The notes under the pieces are model-generated. The model was not told the DNA's origin and did not search any database. It worked only from the letters and a program-made list of their open reading frames with translations. From Paraescarpia echinospica (Eukaryota; Annelida; Polychaeta; Sabellida; Siboglinidae), in the NCBI GenBank assembly GCA_020002185.1, contig CM034544.1, forward strand, positions 31,367,285 through 31,431,284: a stretch of DNA of 64,000 bases. The letters run 5' to 3'. Of this stretch, positions 13,261 to 25,345 are shown piece after piece (within the stretch, counting starts at the first letter, position 1; each line of letters opens with the position of its first letter). The position numbers and the translations under genes were made by a program.

Positions 13261-13392
13261 AGAATGTGGTACGCGCTTCCTCTCCCTCTCCCTACCTGTC
13301 CCTCCCCTCCCTCTCCCTCCCCTCCCTCTCCATCCCCCTCCCTCTCCCTCCCCCTCTCTCTCCCTCCCCCTTCTCTCACCCCTCTCTCTGTG
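13261..13392. repeat. CT-rich polypyrimidine tract
   Basis: About 120 bases of irregular CCCTCC/CTCT on the plus strand, the purine complement reading Gly/Glu/Arg. It is low complexity, not coding. Confidence 0.85.
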
Positions 13393-14742
<1,350 letters not shown>

Positions 14743-14768
14743 GTAAATGAACATAAACCATTTTTTTA

Positions 14769-14840
14769 GCACTCCAAGGCATTCGAACGGCGAACCCTAA
14801 TAACGCTTGACGCACACGCTAAACCAGTTGGTCTTCGGCG
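14769..14840 (-). repeat. tRNA-like sequence (SINE head or tRNA pseudogene)
   Basis: On the minus strand there is an A-box-like 'ctggtttagcgtgtgcgtc' and, about 45 bases on, a B-box-like 'cgttcgaatgcc'. Acceptor-stem pairing is poor, so this is more likely a SINE head or decayed tRNA copy than a functional tRNA gene. Confidence 0.45.
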
Positions 14841-15814
14841 TACTTTATGGTTACATATATTGGTTAGCAATCCGACTGTCACGCGCGACATTGACTGCAC
14901 TTTTATTAAATTAATTCTTGTTTGGCATTTATATTATGTATGTTCACAACCTAGTCGTTTGTTTCTGCCCGAGTATAAGCACAACAACGCCGATACTAAA
15001 TATATGACAGCCACGAGAGCTGCCACATAATGATTATGCATGTGATTAAAAGGCAGCTACGCAGATATGGTACAACAGTAACTATGCAAAATGTTTATTT
15101 TCCGTTTATTTTGTGTGTGGCATATTTCAAACTATGTTAAATTTGTAATAGGCATTCTATCTACTTCTAATAATAATAATAAGATAACTTATATTACGCC
15201 TAAATCCTTGGAAACCAAGCTCTATATCTTATGTAATTTTTTTTATTTTAAAGTTAGCGTGAGAGCCAATCAGCATCTTTACCTGGATTCCGTGTAAACT
15301 GGAACCACTGGCTAGTTGGAGGGCCGACCGGAAGTCCGGCAGCCACTTCACGTAGTCAGATAATCTATGTTATGACCAGCCAAGGAGTATGACGACCCAT
15401 CCACGCAGCAAAATGGAACGGGTTCCGAGACACATGGAACTAAGTGGTTAAAATTTGTGAAACCGGAAGGACAGTTTCTCCGACCCGACGGCACGGAAGT
15501 AGAGCTATTGTAACTTCTAGCAACACGAACGATTGGCCATCGGTACTATCAAGAAGATCATCAGCACACATGTCTCTGGTGTTCTTTGTGCCCAGCTTCA
15601 TGGTGTGTCAGGTCTACTTCCGTGTAGTTAATATCACTGTATACTGTCAGAAGGTGTCATGATACGAGTATATTAAGTTGACATTTGGGATATTTAACAC
15701 GGGGTAGTATATGTGGCGATGCCGTCAATAAAGAGCGTTATCACTTTTGAACTGTAACTTGTCTTTGGGACCGGCAACAATTTCGTTATAGTATCTCACA
15801 CTACCGGCCGGTGT
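14841..15814. other. No gene recognised
   Basis: No family motifs on either strand. An AATAAA-like word occurs near 15729 without a gene upstream of it. Confidence 0.45.
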
Positions 15815-16165
15815 CGTGGACATGGCAATGGGCACTGAGCATTGGGCACTGGACAGTGGACACAGGGTACTGAACAGTGGACACAGGACACTGGGCAGTG
15901 GACACTGGATACAGGGCACGGGACACTGGGCTCTGGACACTGGACACTGGACACAGAACACCGGGCAGTGGACACTGGGCACTGGACACGGGGAACTGGG
16001 CATTGAGCTATGGACACTGGGCACTGGATAATGGAAAGATGACACTGGAAAGATGACACTGGACACTGGACACTGAGCAATGGACACTGGACAGAGGACA
16101 CAGGACACTGGGCACTGGACATTGGACAGAGGAGAGAGGACACAAGACACGGGACACTGGGCAAT
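15815..16165. repeat. Degenerate minisatellite, 'ggacactgggcactg' type
   Basis: Irregular 7-bp steps (gg-acact, ggcact) repeat for about 350 bp. A 242-codon minus-strand frame (15796-16524) is opened largely by this repeat and has Cys-Pro-Val-Ser-Ser periodicity. I treat that frame as non-coding. Confidence 0.85.
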
Positions 16166-16990
16166 GGATGTGAATACCAATGTGTCACGCATTTGCTGAG
16201 TCTCTCATTTGAGACATAGGGCAGAAGGCGGCGTGAGACATTTGTACATACTAAGAACTGTTCTTGCCAGCAACATGTGGTGCCTCTCATATTGCCGTAT
16301 AACCAGCAGCGATAAATGTGTCGACCAAACTCGCAGAAGGGTAGACCACTAGATAGTCTTCCCCGACAAAGGCGCCACACAGTCAGCTCACAAAAGAGGA
16401 TGCACATAAGTCTATATTTCGCAGTATGGCATAATCGATCTTTACTTTTCCAAAGTGAGTAGGGATAGATACACGAGGGTGATACCTGTGTTGGACGAAA
16501 CATTCCACAAGGTAACCGTGTCATCGTAGTAGCAAATAGTCCTCAATCCGATGTTGTATGTACTTACCACTTGCAAAGTGCAACTTATGCATAACATTTA
16601 TGTCGTCTTCCGAAGCGGACACCCGCCTTCGAGGGCATGGGTGGTTGACGAGCGGCGTATACATATACGAGCTCGGCGTGAGTGCGTACGTGTAGATATT
16701 TATTCACATATGTGTGATTACAAATACATGGTTTGGTGTCGAGCAACCGTATGTTAACGAGCTTATTTTGGACACATCGCATGACCACGTTATATGAAAT
16801 CATTGTTTTGAACAAATGGATACATTTAAACCAGTAATTTGCATTGGAAGAACATGGTGGTTGCGTATTAACATTATATGTATTCCAACATTTCCAGCAA
16901 GTAATATTTGCAATTTCTGTATACATGTTATAAACATTGTCAGCATGTATGCTTAACATATAACGGCTGGAGTTTGTTCTTTTGTTGCAG
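16166..16990. other. Probable intron or upstream DNA of the receptor gene
   Basis: No exon with TM1-TM2 receptor motifs is visible. The segment ends in a T-rich stretch and 'tgttgcag' at 16983-16990, a good splice acceptor for the exon that follows. Confidence 0.5.
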
Positions 16991-18021
16991 GTTACTGGCC
17001 GTTTGGACTTGTCATCTGCGACCTTTGGCAGGTGCTCGACGTAACAATGTGCACGTCATCCATCATGCACATGTGTGCAATCTCCATCGACCGTTACGTC
17101 GGCATACGTGACCCGCTCAAGACACGGGGCAAGACAGTGAGAGTGGCTGTCTACAAGATGGCGGCCGTCTGGTGCATCTCCTTCGTCACGGCCAGTCCAA
17201 TCATATTGCTCAGTGTGCTCGAGCCCGAGGCTGTTCTCGCCGTCGACGACCAGCAGCGATATCAATGCGCAATATCAAACCGATATTTTCTCAGTTACGG
17301 TTCGTTGACGGCGTTCTTTATCCCGCTCTTCATCATGTTGTTTGCCTACTCGCTGACGATACATCTACTAAAGAGACAGGCTCATCGCGGGATTCGTCGC
17401 TCGCAGAATCGCTCAGCGAAACAGCACAACTCGAACAAAGACTCAACCAAAGTACATTTGTGCGAGCGGCTGTCAGGGGCGCGGTCGTCGTCAAATGGCG
17501 GATCCGTTAGCTGCAAGGACGACGACTGGCAACACAGGGTCATCGGCAAATCACTGATACCGCGGAGCGCACGACGGGATACATCGGGGGCCACGCGGCG
17601 GATTTCAGAAAACAGTGTTGAATCGCCCTCTGGTGAATGCGATTCAACGTGCGGTAACTGTATTCGTGCTGATACCTGCGTGGATATGTCTTGCCAGACC
17701 TCACCATATCGCAGTGGGTTAAACAGCGACATTGTCCCGCATCGTGCGACGGAAACGACATCATCTTCACCAGAAAATAAGTCAGTGGTATCATCACACA
17801 TTTTAGACAGTGCAACGTCACAGACAACAACTTCGCAGCGTTCTCACGACGACCGAGCAAGACTGGCGTCACCCTCCGGCGGGATTCGTGGGAAAGTGAA
17901 ATTACGCGATGTCGTGCGCAAGCATAGTGCCGCCATCACGGCTGCCGGCATTATGATGCAGAAGCACGAGATATGTCGGCGACGGGAATCTAGCGTACGA
18001 ACCGAACGTAAGGCTGTGAAG
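16991..18021 (+). CDS. 5-HT2-like aminergic GPCR, exon with TM3-TM5 and third intracellular loop
   Basis: This exon encodes the middle of a class A amine receptor of the plasma membrane. Counting from the first full codon (16993), I see the TM3 disulfide Cys (C9, 3.25), the amine-binding Asp (D16, 3.32), the DRY motif (33-35), TM4 Trp (60), the ECL2 Cys (92), and a TM5 with Gly-Ser-x-x-Ala before Phe-Phe-Ile-Pro (103-111, equivalent to G5.42, S5.43, A5.46, P5.50). That TM5 pattern and 'MCAISIDRYVGIRDPLKTR' fit invertebrate 5-HT2 receptors best; another biogenic-amine receptor is the alternative. The third intracellular loop is about 215 residues, Ser/Thr/Arg-rich, with a small Cys cluster. 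Boundaries: acceptor 'ttgttgcag' (phase 1), donor AAG|GTACGT at 18021/18022 (phase 0). TM1-TM2 are not found in the window, so the gene continues upstream or is truncated. Confidence 0.85.
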
Positions 18022-18505
18022 GTACGTATCGGTTGTCTGTATCATCGTTGATATTGCCTTAATTACTCAACAAGTTGCAATAAATTATCGTGTTAAATAA
18101 CGTTCAATGAGCGTGCAGGTGTCATGAGAATAGGTTTTTATAAAATCGCATCAACACTGAGCTCCACTCCCACTGTAACCAACATTGTTGCCATTTGTTT
18201 GTTATATAATATAATAGTATAATAATTTAATGTAATATATTGTTTTATTTGTTTATTTATCCATATTTGTTTATGACGTTTCACGATATATTTAAAATAA
18301 AAATACATAAAATAGTGTAGAATGTAAAAAAATATATATATATATATATAATAAATAATAATGTATTAAAATACTAATAATAATCAGAATAATTTAAAAT
18401 AAATACAACAATAAAATGGTGTAAATCAATATATTAGGTGTTAGTAATAATAATTATTAAAAACATTATTATAACACGACAATTATACAGCAATAATACT
18501 AATAA

Positions 18506-18558
<53 letters not shown>

Positions 18559-19140
18559 CATACATATGCGTGTGTGCGTATGTGTATATGTGTGTGCGTG
18601 TGCGTGTGCGTGTGCGTGTGCGTGTGCGTGTGCGTGTGCGTGTGCGTGTGCGTGTGCGTGTGCGTGTGCGTGTGCGTGTGCGTGTGGGATTATATGTGAG
18701 TAAATGTATTGAAATATTGGTTGTGGCGTATTACTAGGAACGTGTTTGATGTGAATCGAAACGGCAGGATTTAGTACGACAGTGCTGTAAGCTGCTACTC
18801 TGCACTCCGGACACATGTACTGCTCTTGCAACTTGTATGAAGCCTATTTCTGATGTATGTACATGTACGTGCATCGAATGCTATTTAAGATGATAACTGA
18901 GCAACGTAGCATACGCATGTTGAGTCGAACAAGTGTATGCTCAAGGTGACAATGATCATGTGTTTGATACAGTCCGTGTGTCGACAGGTACTTGGGATGA
19001 CAATGGTCGTGTGTTTGACTCAGTCCGTGTATCGACAGGTACTTGGGATGACAATGGTCGTGTGTTTGGCTCAGTCCGTGTGTCGACAGGTACTTGGGAT
19101 TACAATGATCGTGTGTTTGACTCAGTCCGTATGTCGACAG
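18022..19140 (+). other. Receptor intron with TA, TGTGCG and 51-bp repeats
   Basis: This phase-0 intron (GTACGT to GACAG) is AT-rich to about 18500. It then has a (TA)n tract (about 18508-18560), a (GTGTGC)n hexamer tract (about 18580-18686) and, at its 3' end, a 51-bp tandem repeat that includes copies of the acceptor. The true acceptor has no strong polypyrimidine tract. Confidence 0.8.
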
Positions 19141-19153
19141 GTACTCGGGATGA
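18946..19153. repeat. 51-bp tandem repeat spanning the intron-exon junction
   Basis: The acceptor word 'tcgacaggtact' starts at 18981, 19032, 19083 and 19134, exactly 51 bp apart. The last copy is the real junction (exon starts at 19141); the first 13 bases of the exon are part of the unit. The array is free of stop codons in the receptor frame. Confidence 0.93.
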
Positions 19154-19476
19154 TGTTCGCCATCTTCGTCTTCTGTTGGTCTCCGTTCTTCTCGCTGAAC
19201 TTCACGATGGGCGTGTGTGACACGTGTCACATCGACACGATCATCTTCAAGGTGTGTCTTTGGCTCGGCTACGTGTCGAGCACCCTCAACCCAATCATCT
19301 ACACCGTCTTCAACCGCACCTTCAAGGTGACCTTCCTCAAACTAGCCACGTGCCGCTGCCAATATATATTTGACAACAGACGGACAACGATCACATCGTT
19401 CGGCTGGAACGAGAGGACAACGCCACTACGGCCTGACCGCGGAGTGTCCGACTCTTTCATAGAGACCCATGTGTGA
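19141..19476 (+). CDS. 5-HT2-like aminergic GPCR, terminal exon with TM6, TM7 and tail
   Basis: The exon starts at GTACTC after 'tcgacag' in phase 0, matching the donor at 18021, and gives the junction AVK|VLGMMF at the start of TM6. Within it, TM6 carries F-x-x-C-W-S-P-F-F (residues 9-17: W6.48, P6.50 and the amine-receptor aromatic pair F6.51/F6.52). ECL3 has Cys-Asp-Thr-Cys, and TM7 reads 'WLGYVSSTLNPIIY' with W7.40, Y7.43 and NPxxY. Helix 8 is followed by 'TCRCQ', a likely palmitoylation site. The protein ends in ETHV, a class I PDZ-binding form, as 5-HT2 receptors often do. It encodes 111 residues ending at TGA 19474-19476. Together with the previous exon this gives five helices of one receptor. 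Confidence 0.88.
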   Translation, partial: VLGMMFAIFVFCWSPFFSLNFTMGVCDTCHIDTIIFKVCLWLGYVSSTLNPIIYTVFNRTFKVTFLKLATCRCQYIFDNRRTTITSFGWNERTTPLRPDRGVSDSFIETHV

Positions 19477-20527
19477 AAGTCCAGTCTACATTACTCTGTT
19501 TCACGCCTGAGAGGCGTTCAACGTCATTGACGGTGTAGCGTAGCAATGGACATTATTTAGCCAATGCTTATTTGATATGAGACCTCGTCATTTCAGTATC
19601 GCCAACTCGGTGGACGGTCGGCGTGGTGTGGTTTGACAACCAGCTGACATATATGGACCGTCTCCTCTCGCAGCGTGGCGAAATAGTGGCGTAATCTGGT
19701 GTCTGTTTGCGTAACAATCAAAATCATTTGTTTGGCAATATCGTTCAGTAGTGTGTAGTCTTTAAGGCAAGCAGCAATAAGTGTTGCTATTAAAGTATTC
19801 ATATTTGTTCGTGAATTGTATTCTTTTAACTATGATTCTTGTTTATAAAAGGATGAATGAATAGTGTATGTTTTATTGTGAGTCATCAGCTATATACGGT
19901 CGGGTTATATTATTAAGTCCAACTGTATGAACTTAATAATATAACAATGTAAGTTTTGTTCACTGCTAACGCCATGTGCCAAGTATTACAGAGTTCACTG
20001 AAAAGTGGGTTAGAACACAGGAAGAAAGAGCATAAACACAAATACACAATAAACTCCAGCAGAAACTGTACTGTTGGATATATTTCAAATATGAACATTA
20101 TTATAACTGTTAACATCAAAATGTGGTACGTTTTGTTAGTGCCATCCTATGACATAATTTAATGCAATATATAATATTTTTTGACTAAAATATAATGTTT
20201 GACTAATTAACCCATTCATGCCCCAAACTTACTGAACATGAAACGTTTATGTTTTATTGTATTTTATTATTCCATTTGGTTAAGATATAATGTATTTTCA
20301 GTTTGATCAATATAGCATATTCCTAAATGTGACATCTGAAGTGGTCCCTTTAGAGCCACATGGGCGCAATAGGATACGTGAACTGTGAGAGCTGCGCTGG
20401 CGCTGGTCACCAGATTGTTCACGCCAACTTTACCAATAACCATGTGTTTACAAAGTGCATGTCAACTAATTAAGTCACACTTAAAAAAGTAAACTTGGAG
20501 AATTGTTTTGTAGCGAGTTTTCAAGTT
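19477..20527. other. 3' flank of receptor; hairpin at about 19904-19945
   Basis: This is likely 3' UTR then intergenic DNA. A weak ATTAAA poly(A)-like signal lies near 19788. A perfect 15-bp inverted repeat ('gttatattattaagt') with a 12-base loop lies at about 19904-19945. I see no further gene. Confidence 0.45.
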
Positions 20528-20745
20528 AGCACGACTGCTTGAAACACGTTACACTTTACCCCTTGGCAGACTTTTTCATCGCAATACCAACGTGAGTTAT
20601 TTGGCCTCGCAATAATTACTGCGCTAAGACTACTCCACCATTGTCTATACACCAACATTGTCAGATGCTGATTTAGATGGCTGAGTAAACTGAGGCAATG
20701 TGGAGTAAACGAAATTGCCGAAACTTCAAAAAGGCAGCGAGATGA
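20528..20745 (-). mobile_element. Decayed SINE remnant (family B-like)
   Basis: The segment 'aacgaaattgccgaaactt' and the neighbouring 'ggcaatgtggagtaaa' match words in the better-preserved SINE at 60405-60777 ('aacgaaattgcctaagttt', 'ggcaacgtgaggtgaa'). The left part also has 'gttacactttacccct', as in SINE tails. The tRNA-like head is not recognisable. Confidence 0.4.
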
Positions 20746-20795
20746 GGTAAACACATGTGTCTACGTGTTCAACTGCTGTTTATCTAAATAATTTC

Positions 20796-21290
20796 ACAAT
20801 GTCACATCGGTCACATCTGTCTCACCTGTCATTCCTGTCACACCGGTTACACCTGTTACACTTGTCACACAGGTTACATCTCTCACAAATCCTGCACATG
20901 TTACATATGTTACCCCTGTCACACCGGTTACACTTGCTACAAATGTTACACATGTTGCGCCTGTTACACACCTGTCACACGTATTATACTTGGCACATCT
21001 GTTACACATGTTACGATTATCGCTCCTGTTACATCTAATACACCTGTCACACGTGTTACACCTGCCACCTATGCCTGACTTGTCATGTCATACATATGAC
21101 ATATGTTACACATGTCAGGTATATCTCACTTGTCACACTTATAACACCTGTTACATATGACACAAGTGTTACATGTACATGGCAACCTATTAGACGTCAT
21201 AAATATGAAACATCTCAAACCTGTCACACCGGTTACACAGGTTACACATGTCACACTTGTTACAATTGATACCTGTTACACCTGATACAA
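20796..21290. repeat. Degenerate 'tgttacacctgtcacac' tandem array
   Basis: About 500 bp of irregular 8-10-bp units built on TGTYACAC. The ~90-codon frames it opens (Leu/His- or Thr/Gly/Val-rich) are artefacts. The right end of the array is included in the following palindrome. Confidence 0.9.
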
Positions 21291-21813
21291 CAAAGCATTT
21301 TGAAGCATCATTCAGTTCGTGCTAAAAAGAAAGACCTGGTTCAAGCTCATCAATATTTGCATGCAACACAAATGATACGATATTATTTAGAAGCATCGCA
21401 TAAAATTAGCCCTCCCAAACCCTAGAAATCAAACAACCCCTCCATAAAACAATAATTGTCCAAGCTGTGCAAATAAATTAATATTGATAAATGAATTATC
21501 AATAAAACTAATATATATATATATATATATATTAGTTTTATATATATATTAGTTTTATTGATAATTCATTTATCAATATTAATTTATTTGCACGGCTTGG
21601 ACAATTATTGTTTTATGGAGGGGTTGTTTGATTTCTAGGGTTTGGGAGGGCTAATTTTATGCGATGCTTCTAAATAATATCATATCATTTGTGTTGCATG
21701 CAAATATTGATGAGCTTGAACCAGGTCTTTCTTTTTAGCACGAACTGAATGATGCTTCAAAATGCTTTGTTGTATCAGGTGTAACAGGTATCAATTGTAA
21801 CAAGTGTGACATG
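21247..21813. repeat. Large near-perfect palindrome, 266-bp arms
   Basis: Left arm 21247-21512 and right arm 21548-21813 are reverse complements with two mismatches that I can find (near 21379 and 21466). The 35-bp centre is TA-rich. The left arm begins inside the TGTTACAC array, so the right arm carries an inverted piece of that array before ending in (TA)n/(CATA)n. Confidence 0.93.
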
Positions 21814-23529
21814 TATATATATACATACATACATACATATATATATGCAGTACTGGAAAATAATAACTGGGACAGTGATTATGTTAGGCAATATTCACGA
21901 CTTTGCAGTAAATATACATCGTTTTTTTTCCAGTTAATAGGCAATATAATTTGTTTTAATTTAGCCTTATCAATGAGACAAAGTGAAGGATTTAAGAAAT
22001 TGTCATTCTAAAGTTTTTTCCCATTCTGTATTACTAGCATATATCAATATCGAGTAGCACCTCCTCATGTTCTTAGTTATTCAATTAATATATAAATTGT
22101 TTATTAACCTTTTGTATTTCACGTTTGTGAACTACTGAACGCGACACATAACCACAGCGACACCTCCACCAACTGTCTGATCAGTGCCGATGCCAGTGTC
22201 GTACACCGGCGTGGTCAGGCTCAGGTGGGGAATGCCGTCTTGGCGCGGATCCGGCCTGTCATAATCAACACAATTAACAATGTCGTTTGGAAGAAATGTT
22301 GGCTACATATGCGATAATGCGAAGACGATTTCCAGCACGATGGAGTAGTTTGGACAAACCGTTGCCGTGTACAGCGCCTGCTGCTCGCCGTATCGTCATG
22401 TAACTTAGTTTTAAGCACGGTGACGTTTAATGTCGATTTTTTATCGACACAACCTTACACAATCCACATCTTTACCATGTTTATGTCAACACATATTCAT
22501 GTAGAATAAGATCAAGCGAACAAACTATGTTGAAGGTTTAACATGTTTTGGAAAAATGAAAAAAGTCGACGAATGCCAAAACCGTTGTCGCTGTTTATAA
22601 TGTAAATAGAAAATGACGCCGTGAAGCAATCCACCGTGTGGCGTCAAGACCTTGTTATCAGACAGTCTCTCAGGCAGAGTGTAGTTGGAAAACTGAAACC
22701 TTATTGTTTACAACTAATTTGAGGGTCATTCTTTCTTGTTGGAAATAGTTTATATATCACCGTAATCTACCAAAAATATACGTATGAATGTTTGGCTCTT
22801 TAAACATCCGAGGTCTTTAAAGATAATTGAGTTCCAAACAAGACAGCAATACATATACTAATCAACCTTTAAACTAGACATGTGATACGCTGCGTCTGGG
22901 TGAGCTTGCATAGGATGCAATACAAATCTACAAACTCTTGTCAGTCGATATTTTTTTCAAACAGCCTACATTCAAAAACTTTCAATACAAAGCCATATTA
23001 AAAATGTCCCGAGTGCATAACAGATACACTAACGAATGCCGTGACGCAAGTTTCATAAGTAGCCACACCCTGGCGCCATCTCAATGCCTTATCAAAGTTA
23101 GAAAAAGTGTATGGCCCTTTGCGGCCGCTCAAGGACGAATGGGATAGCTGCCCCTCAACTGATTTACCTATACGCGATTCCGGTTAATCAGGGTTCTGAT
23201 TTCGGCTGCATGCAATACTGATTGCATTTGTAGATACATACACACATACATATGTATCTTCTTTGGTTACCAATGTGACATAATGCTACACGTATACAGT
23301 GTATTAAAACGCACAACTACATAACGATCAGTATTTCACAAATAAAGTAGTTTACAACACAACACCCATATTACGAGTTGTGTGCATAAGGTTAACATTA
23401 CAATAAATACCGAGACAAATTACGCATGCGTCACCGCTGCACCCTTCCTGCGCGCGGCGGCGATATTAATATGCATTACGCGCCCAAGACAAATTCGCAT
23501 GGCACGCGAGGAAAGCACCCTAACACATT
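21814..23529. other. No supported gene
   Basis: A short TA/CATA tract is at 21814-21848. On the minus strand 22132-22393 reads as a protein-like frame with one in-frame TAG (22303-22305), but it matches no family I recognise and could be chance. The rest has no signal. Confidence 0.45.
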
Positions 23530-24460
23530 TGCCGACATCACATCTGATCCGTGGGTATCTTCTGCATATATTGTGAAAAAAATCAAAACCGGAGAAAATG
23601 TTTTATTAATATCCTATGCGTGAATGATTTGAAATGTAAAATGGCAGCAAAAGGTCGAATATCTTAAGGAAATAGCACGTTCAAAAGCCTATATATGAAA
23701 TGTATGCGCAGACCGGTCAGTTGCCGACCCCCATCTGATCCGTGGGTATCTTCAGCATATACTGTAAAAATATCATCTAAATCGGAGAACATGTTTGGTT
23801 AACACCCTATACTGTAATGATTGGTCCTATGTTTGCAATGTAAGTGGCAGCAGAAGATCGGATATCTAGGAAATGGCACGTTCAAAAGCCTATAATTTAT
23901 TATATGACATGCTGCCGCAGACTGGTCATTTGCCGACCAGGCACTCAATCTGTAGGTATCTGTGACATGTAGTCTAAATCGGAGAAATGGTTTAGTTAAT
24001 CTGCTTGAATTATTATTCCTATGTTGGTAGTGTAGACTCTAAATAGCAGTAACCGATTAGATAACTTCAGACACATTATATTCCTGAAATAAAACTGTGC
24101 GCATGCAAAAAATGACACAAAACCAGTATTTGTTTGATAACACAAGATAATTGTTTTATGTGATCTCACAATTACAGCATAAGAAGCATTTACGTAAACT
24201 TTATTACGAAGGTTTTTTACATACATGTTCAGAAGTAAGTACATGTGTGTGAAATGCTAAAGCAGACCGGTCATATGTCGGCCCGGCGTTCGATATTCGG
24301 CATCTTCTGCATAAAATGTGAAAAAATCATCGTAATCGGATAATTTTTTTTAACATCCTAGGCTTGAAGGATTAGTCCTATGTTAGTAGTGTTGACCCTA
24401 AATAGTAGTAATAGATTAGATAACTTCAGTAACCAGCATTTTCAAACGCCTATATTAATT
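23530..24460. repeat. Diverged tandem repeat, about 200-bp unit
   Basis: Recurring words in the same order are 'gaccggtca-ttgccgac', 'atctgatccgtgggtatctt', 'ggagaa-atgttt' and 'acgttcaaaagcctata'. Copies begin near 23530, 23715, 23920 and 24262. Identity is moderate and spacing varies, with about 150 bp of unrelated sequence before the last copy. Confidence 0.65.
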
Positions 24461-24846
24461 GCTGGCATATATCGGTCAGTTGCTGACATGCACACTAGTT
24501 GCCAGCACACACCCATCAATATTTCGAGTAGATGGTTAAGCACCACCTCCAGTATTTTGTGAATTTGAAAATATATCCACGCTTCGAAAGTAATGCCCGA
24601 CATCAGCGGGTACTGAAGTTCCGGCTCAGACCCATATATACAATTCGTTCCGACTTCTATGCATTTACTTGCTGTTCTTCTAGTAGAATAAATACTTTGC
24701 CTTGTTGCTGTCCATCAACTGTCATTTAATAGCTCGAAACATTGTACGCAATTTGTATTTCACCCCACGAAATATTCGAAATATCTGTCAATAGTCAGAT
24801 AGATATAGTAAAATATACTCGCTGTTGCCTCTCATTATTATTTATT
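24461..24846. other. No gene recognised
   Basis: Unique sequence with no coding or RNA signal. Confidence 0.5.
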
Positions 24847-25345
24847 GCAGAACCAGACATCCCTACCATTGATGTGTTTAGTTCCTAAGATCTTTACACA
24901 CACGACATTACAGGTCTTGCAGAACCAGACATTCCTACCATTGATGTGTTTAGTTCCTAAGATCTTTACACACATGACATTACAGGTCTTGCAGAACCAG
25001 ACATCCCTACCATTGATGTGTTTAGTTCCTAAGATCTTTACACACACGACATTACATGTCTTGCAGAACCAGACATCCCTACCGTTGTTGTGTTTAGTTC
25101 CTAAGATCTTTACACACACGACATTACAGGTCTTGCAGAGCTAGACGTCCCTACCGTTGATGTGTTTAGCTCCTAAGATCTTTACACACACGACATTACA
25201 GGTCTTGCAGAACCAGACATCCCTACCATTGATGTGTTTAGTTCCTAAGATCTTTACACACACGACATTACTGGTCTTGCAAAGCCAGACGTCCCTACCG
25301 TTGATGCGTGTGATTCCTACTGTCCTTACACGCACGACAGGTCTT
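24847..25345. repeat. 72-bp tandem repeat, about 7 copies
   Basis: Units start 'gcagaaccagacatcc', the first two at 24847 and 24919, exactly 72 bp apart. Because 72 is a multiple of three, both strands stay open for many copies (24-residue periodic peptides). The plus frame is stopped near 25141 and the minus frame near 25118. No flanking gene is visible, so I treat it as a minisatellite. Confidence 0.93.

Noticed and set aside
15369..15801. Possible solo LTR (TG...CA with an AATAAA word)
   Set aside because: No target-site duplication, no second LTR and no gag/pol nearby.
15796..16524. A 242-codon minus-strand open frame
   Set aside because: Most of it is opened by the GGACACTGG-type minisatellite; the unique part has no domain or splice context.
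22132..22393. A minus-strand frame with one internal TAG, ending 'GGGVAVVMCRVQ'
   Set aside because: Possible decayed exon, but no family match and a length compatible with chance.
24847..25345. CRISPR-like or zinc-finger array
   Set aside because: Whole 72-bp units repeat with no unique spacers, and the Cys spacing does not fit a C2H2 finger.
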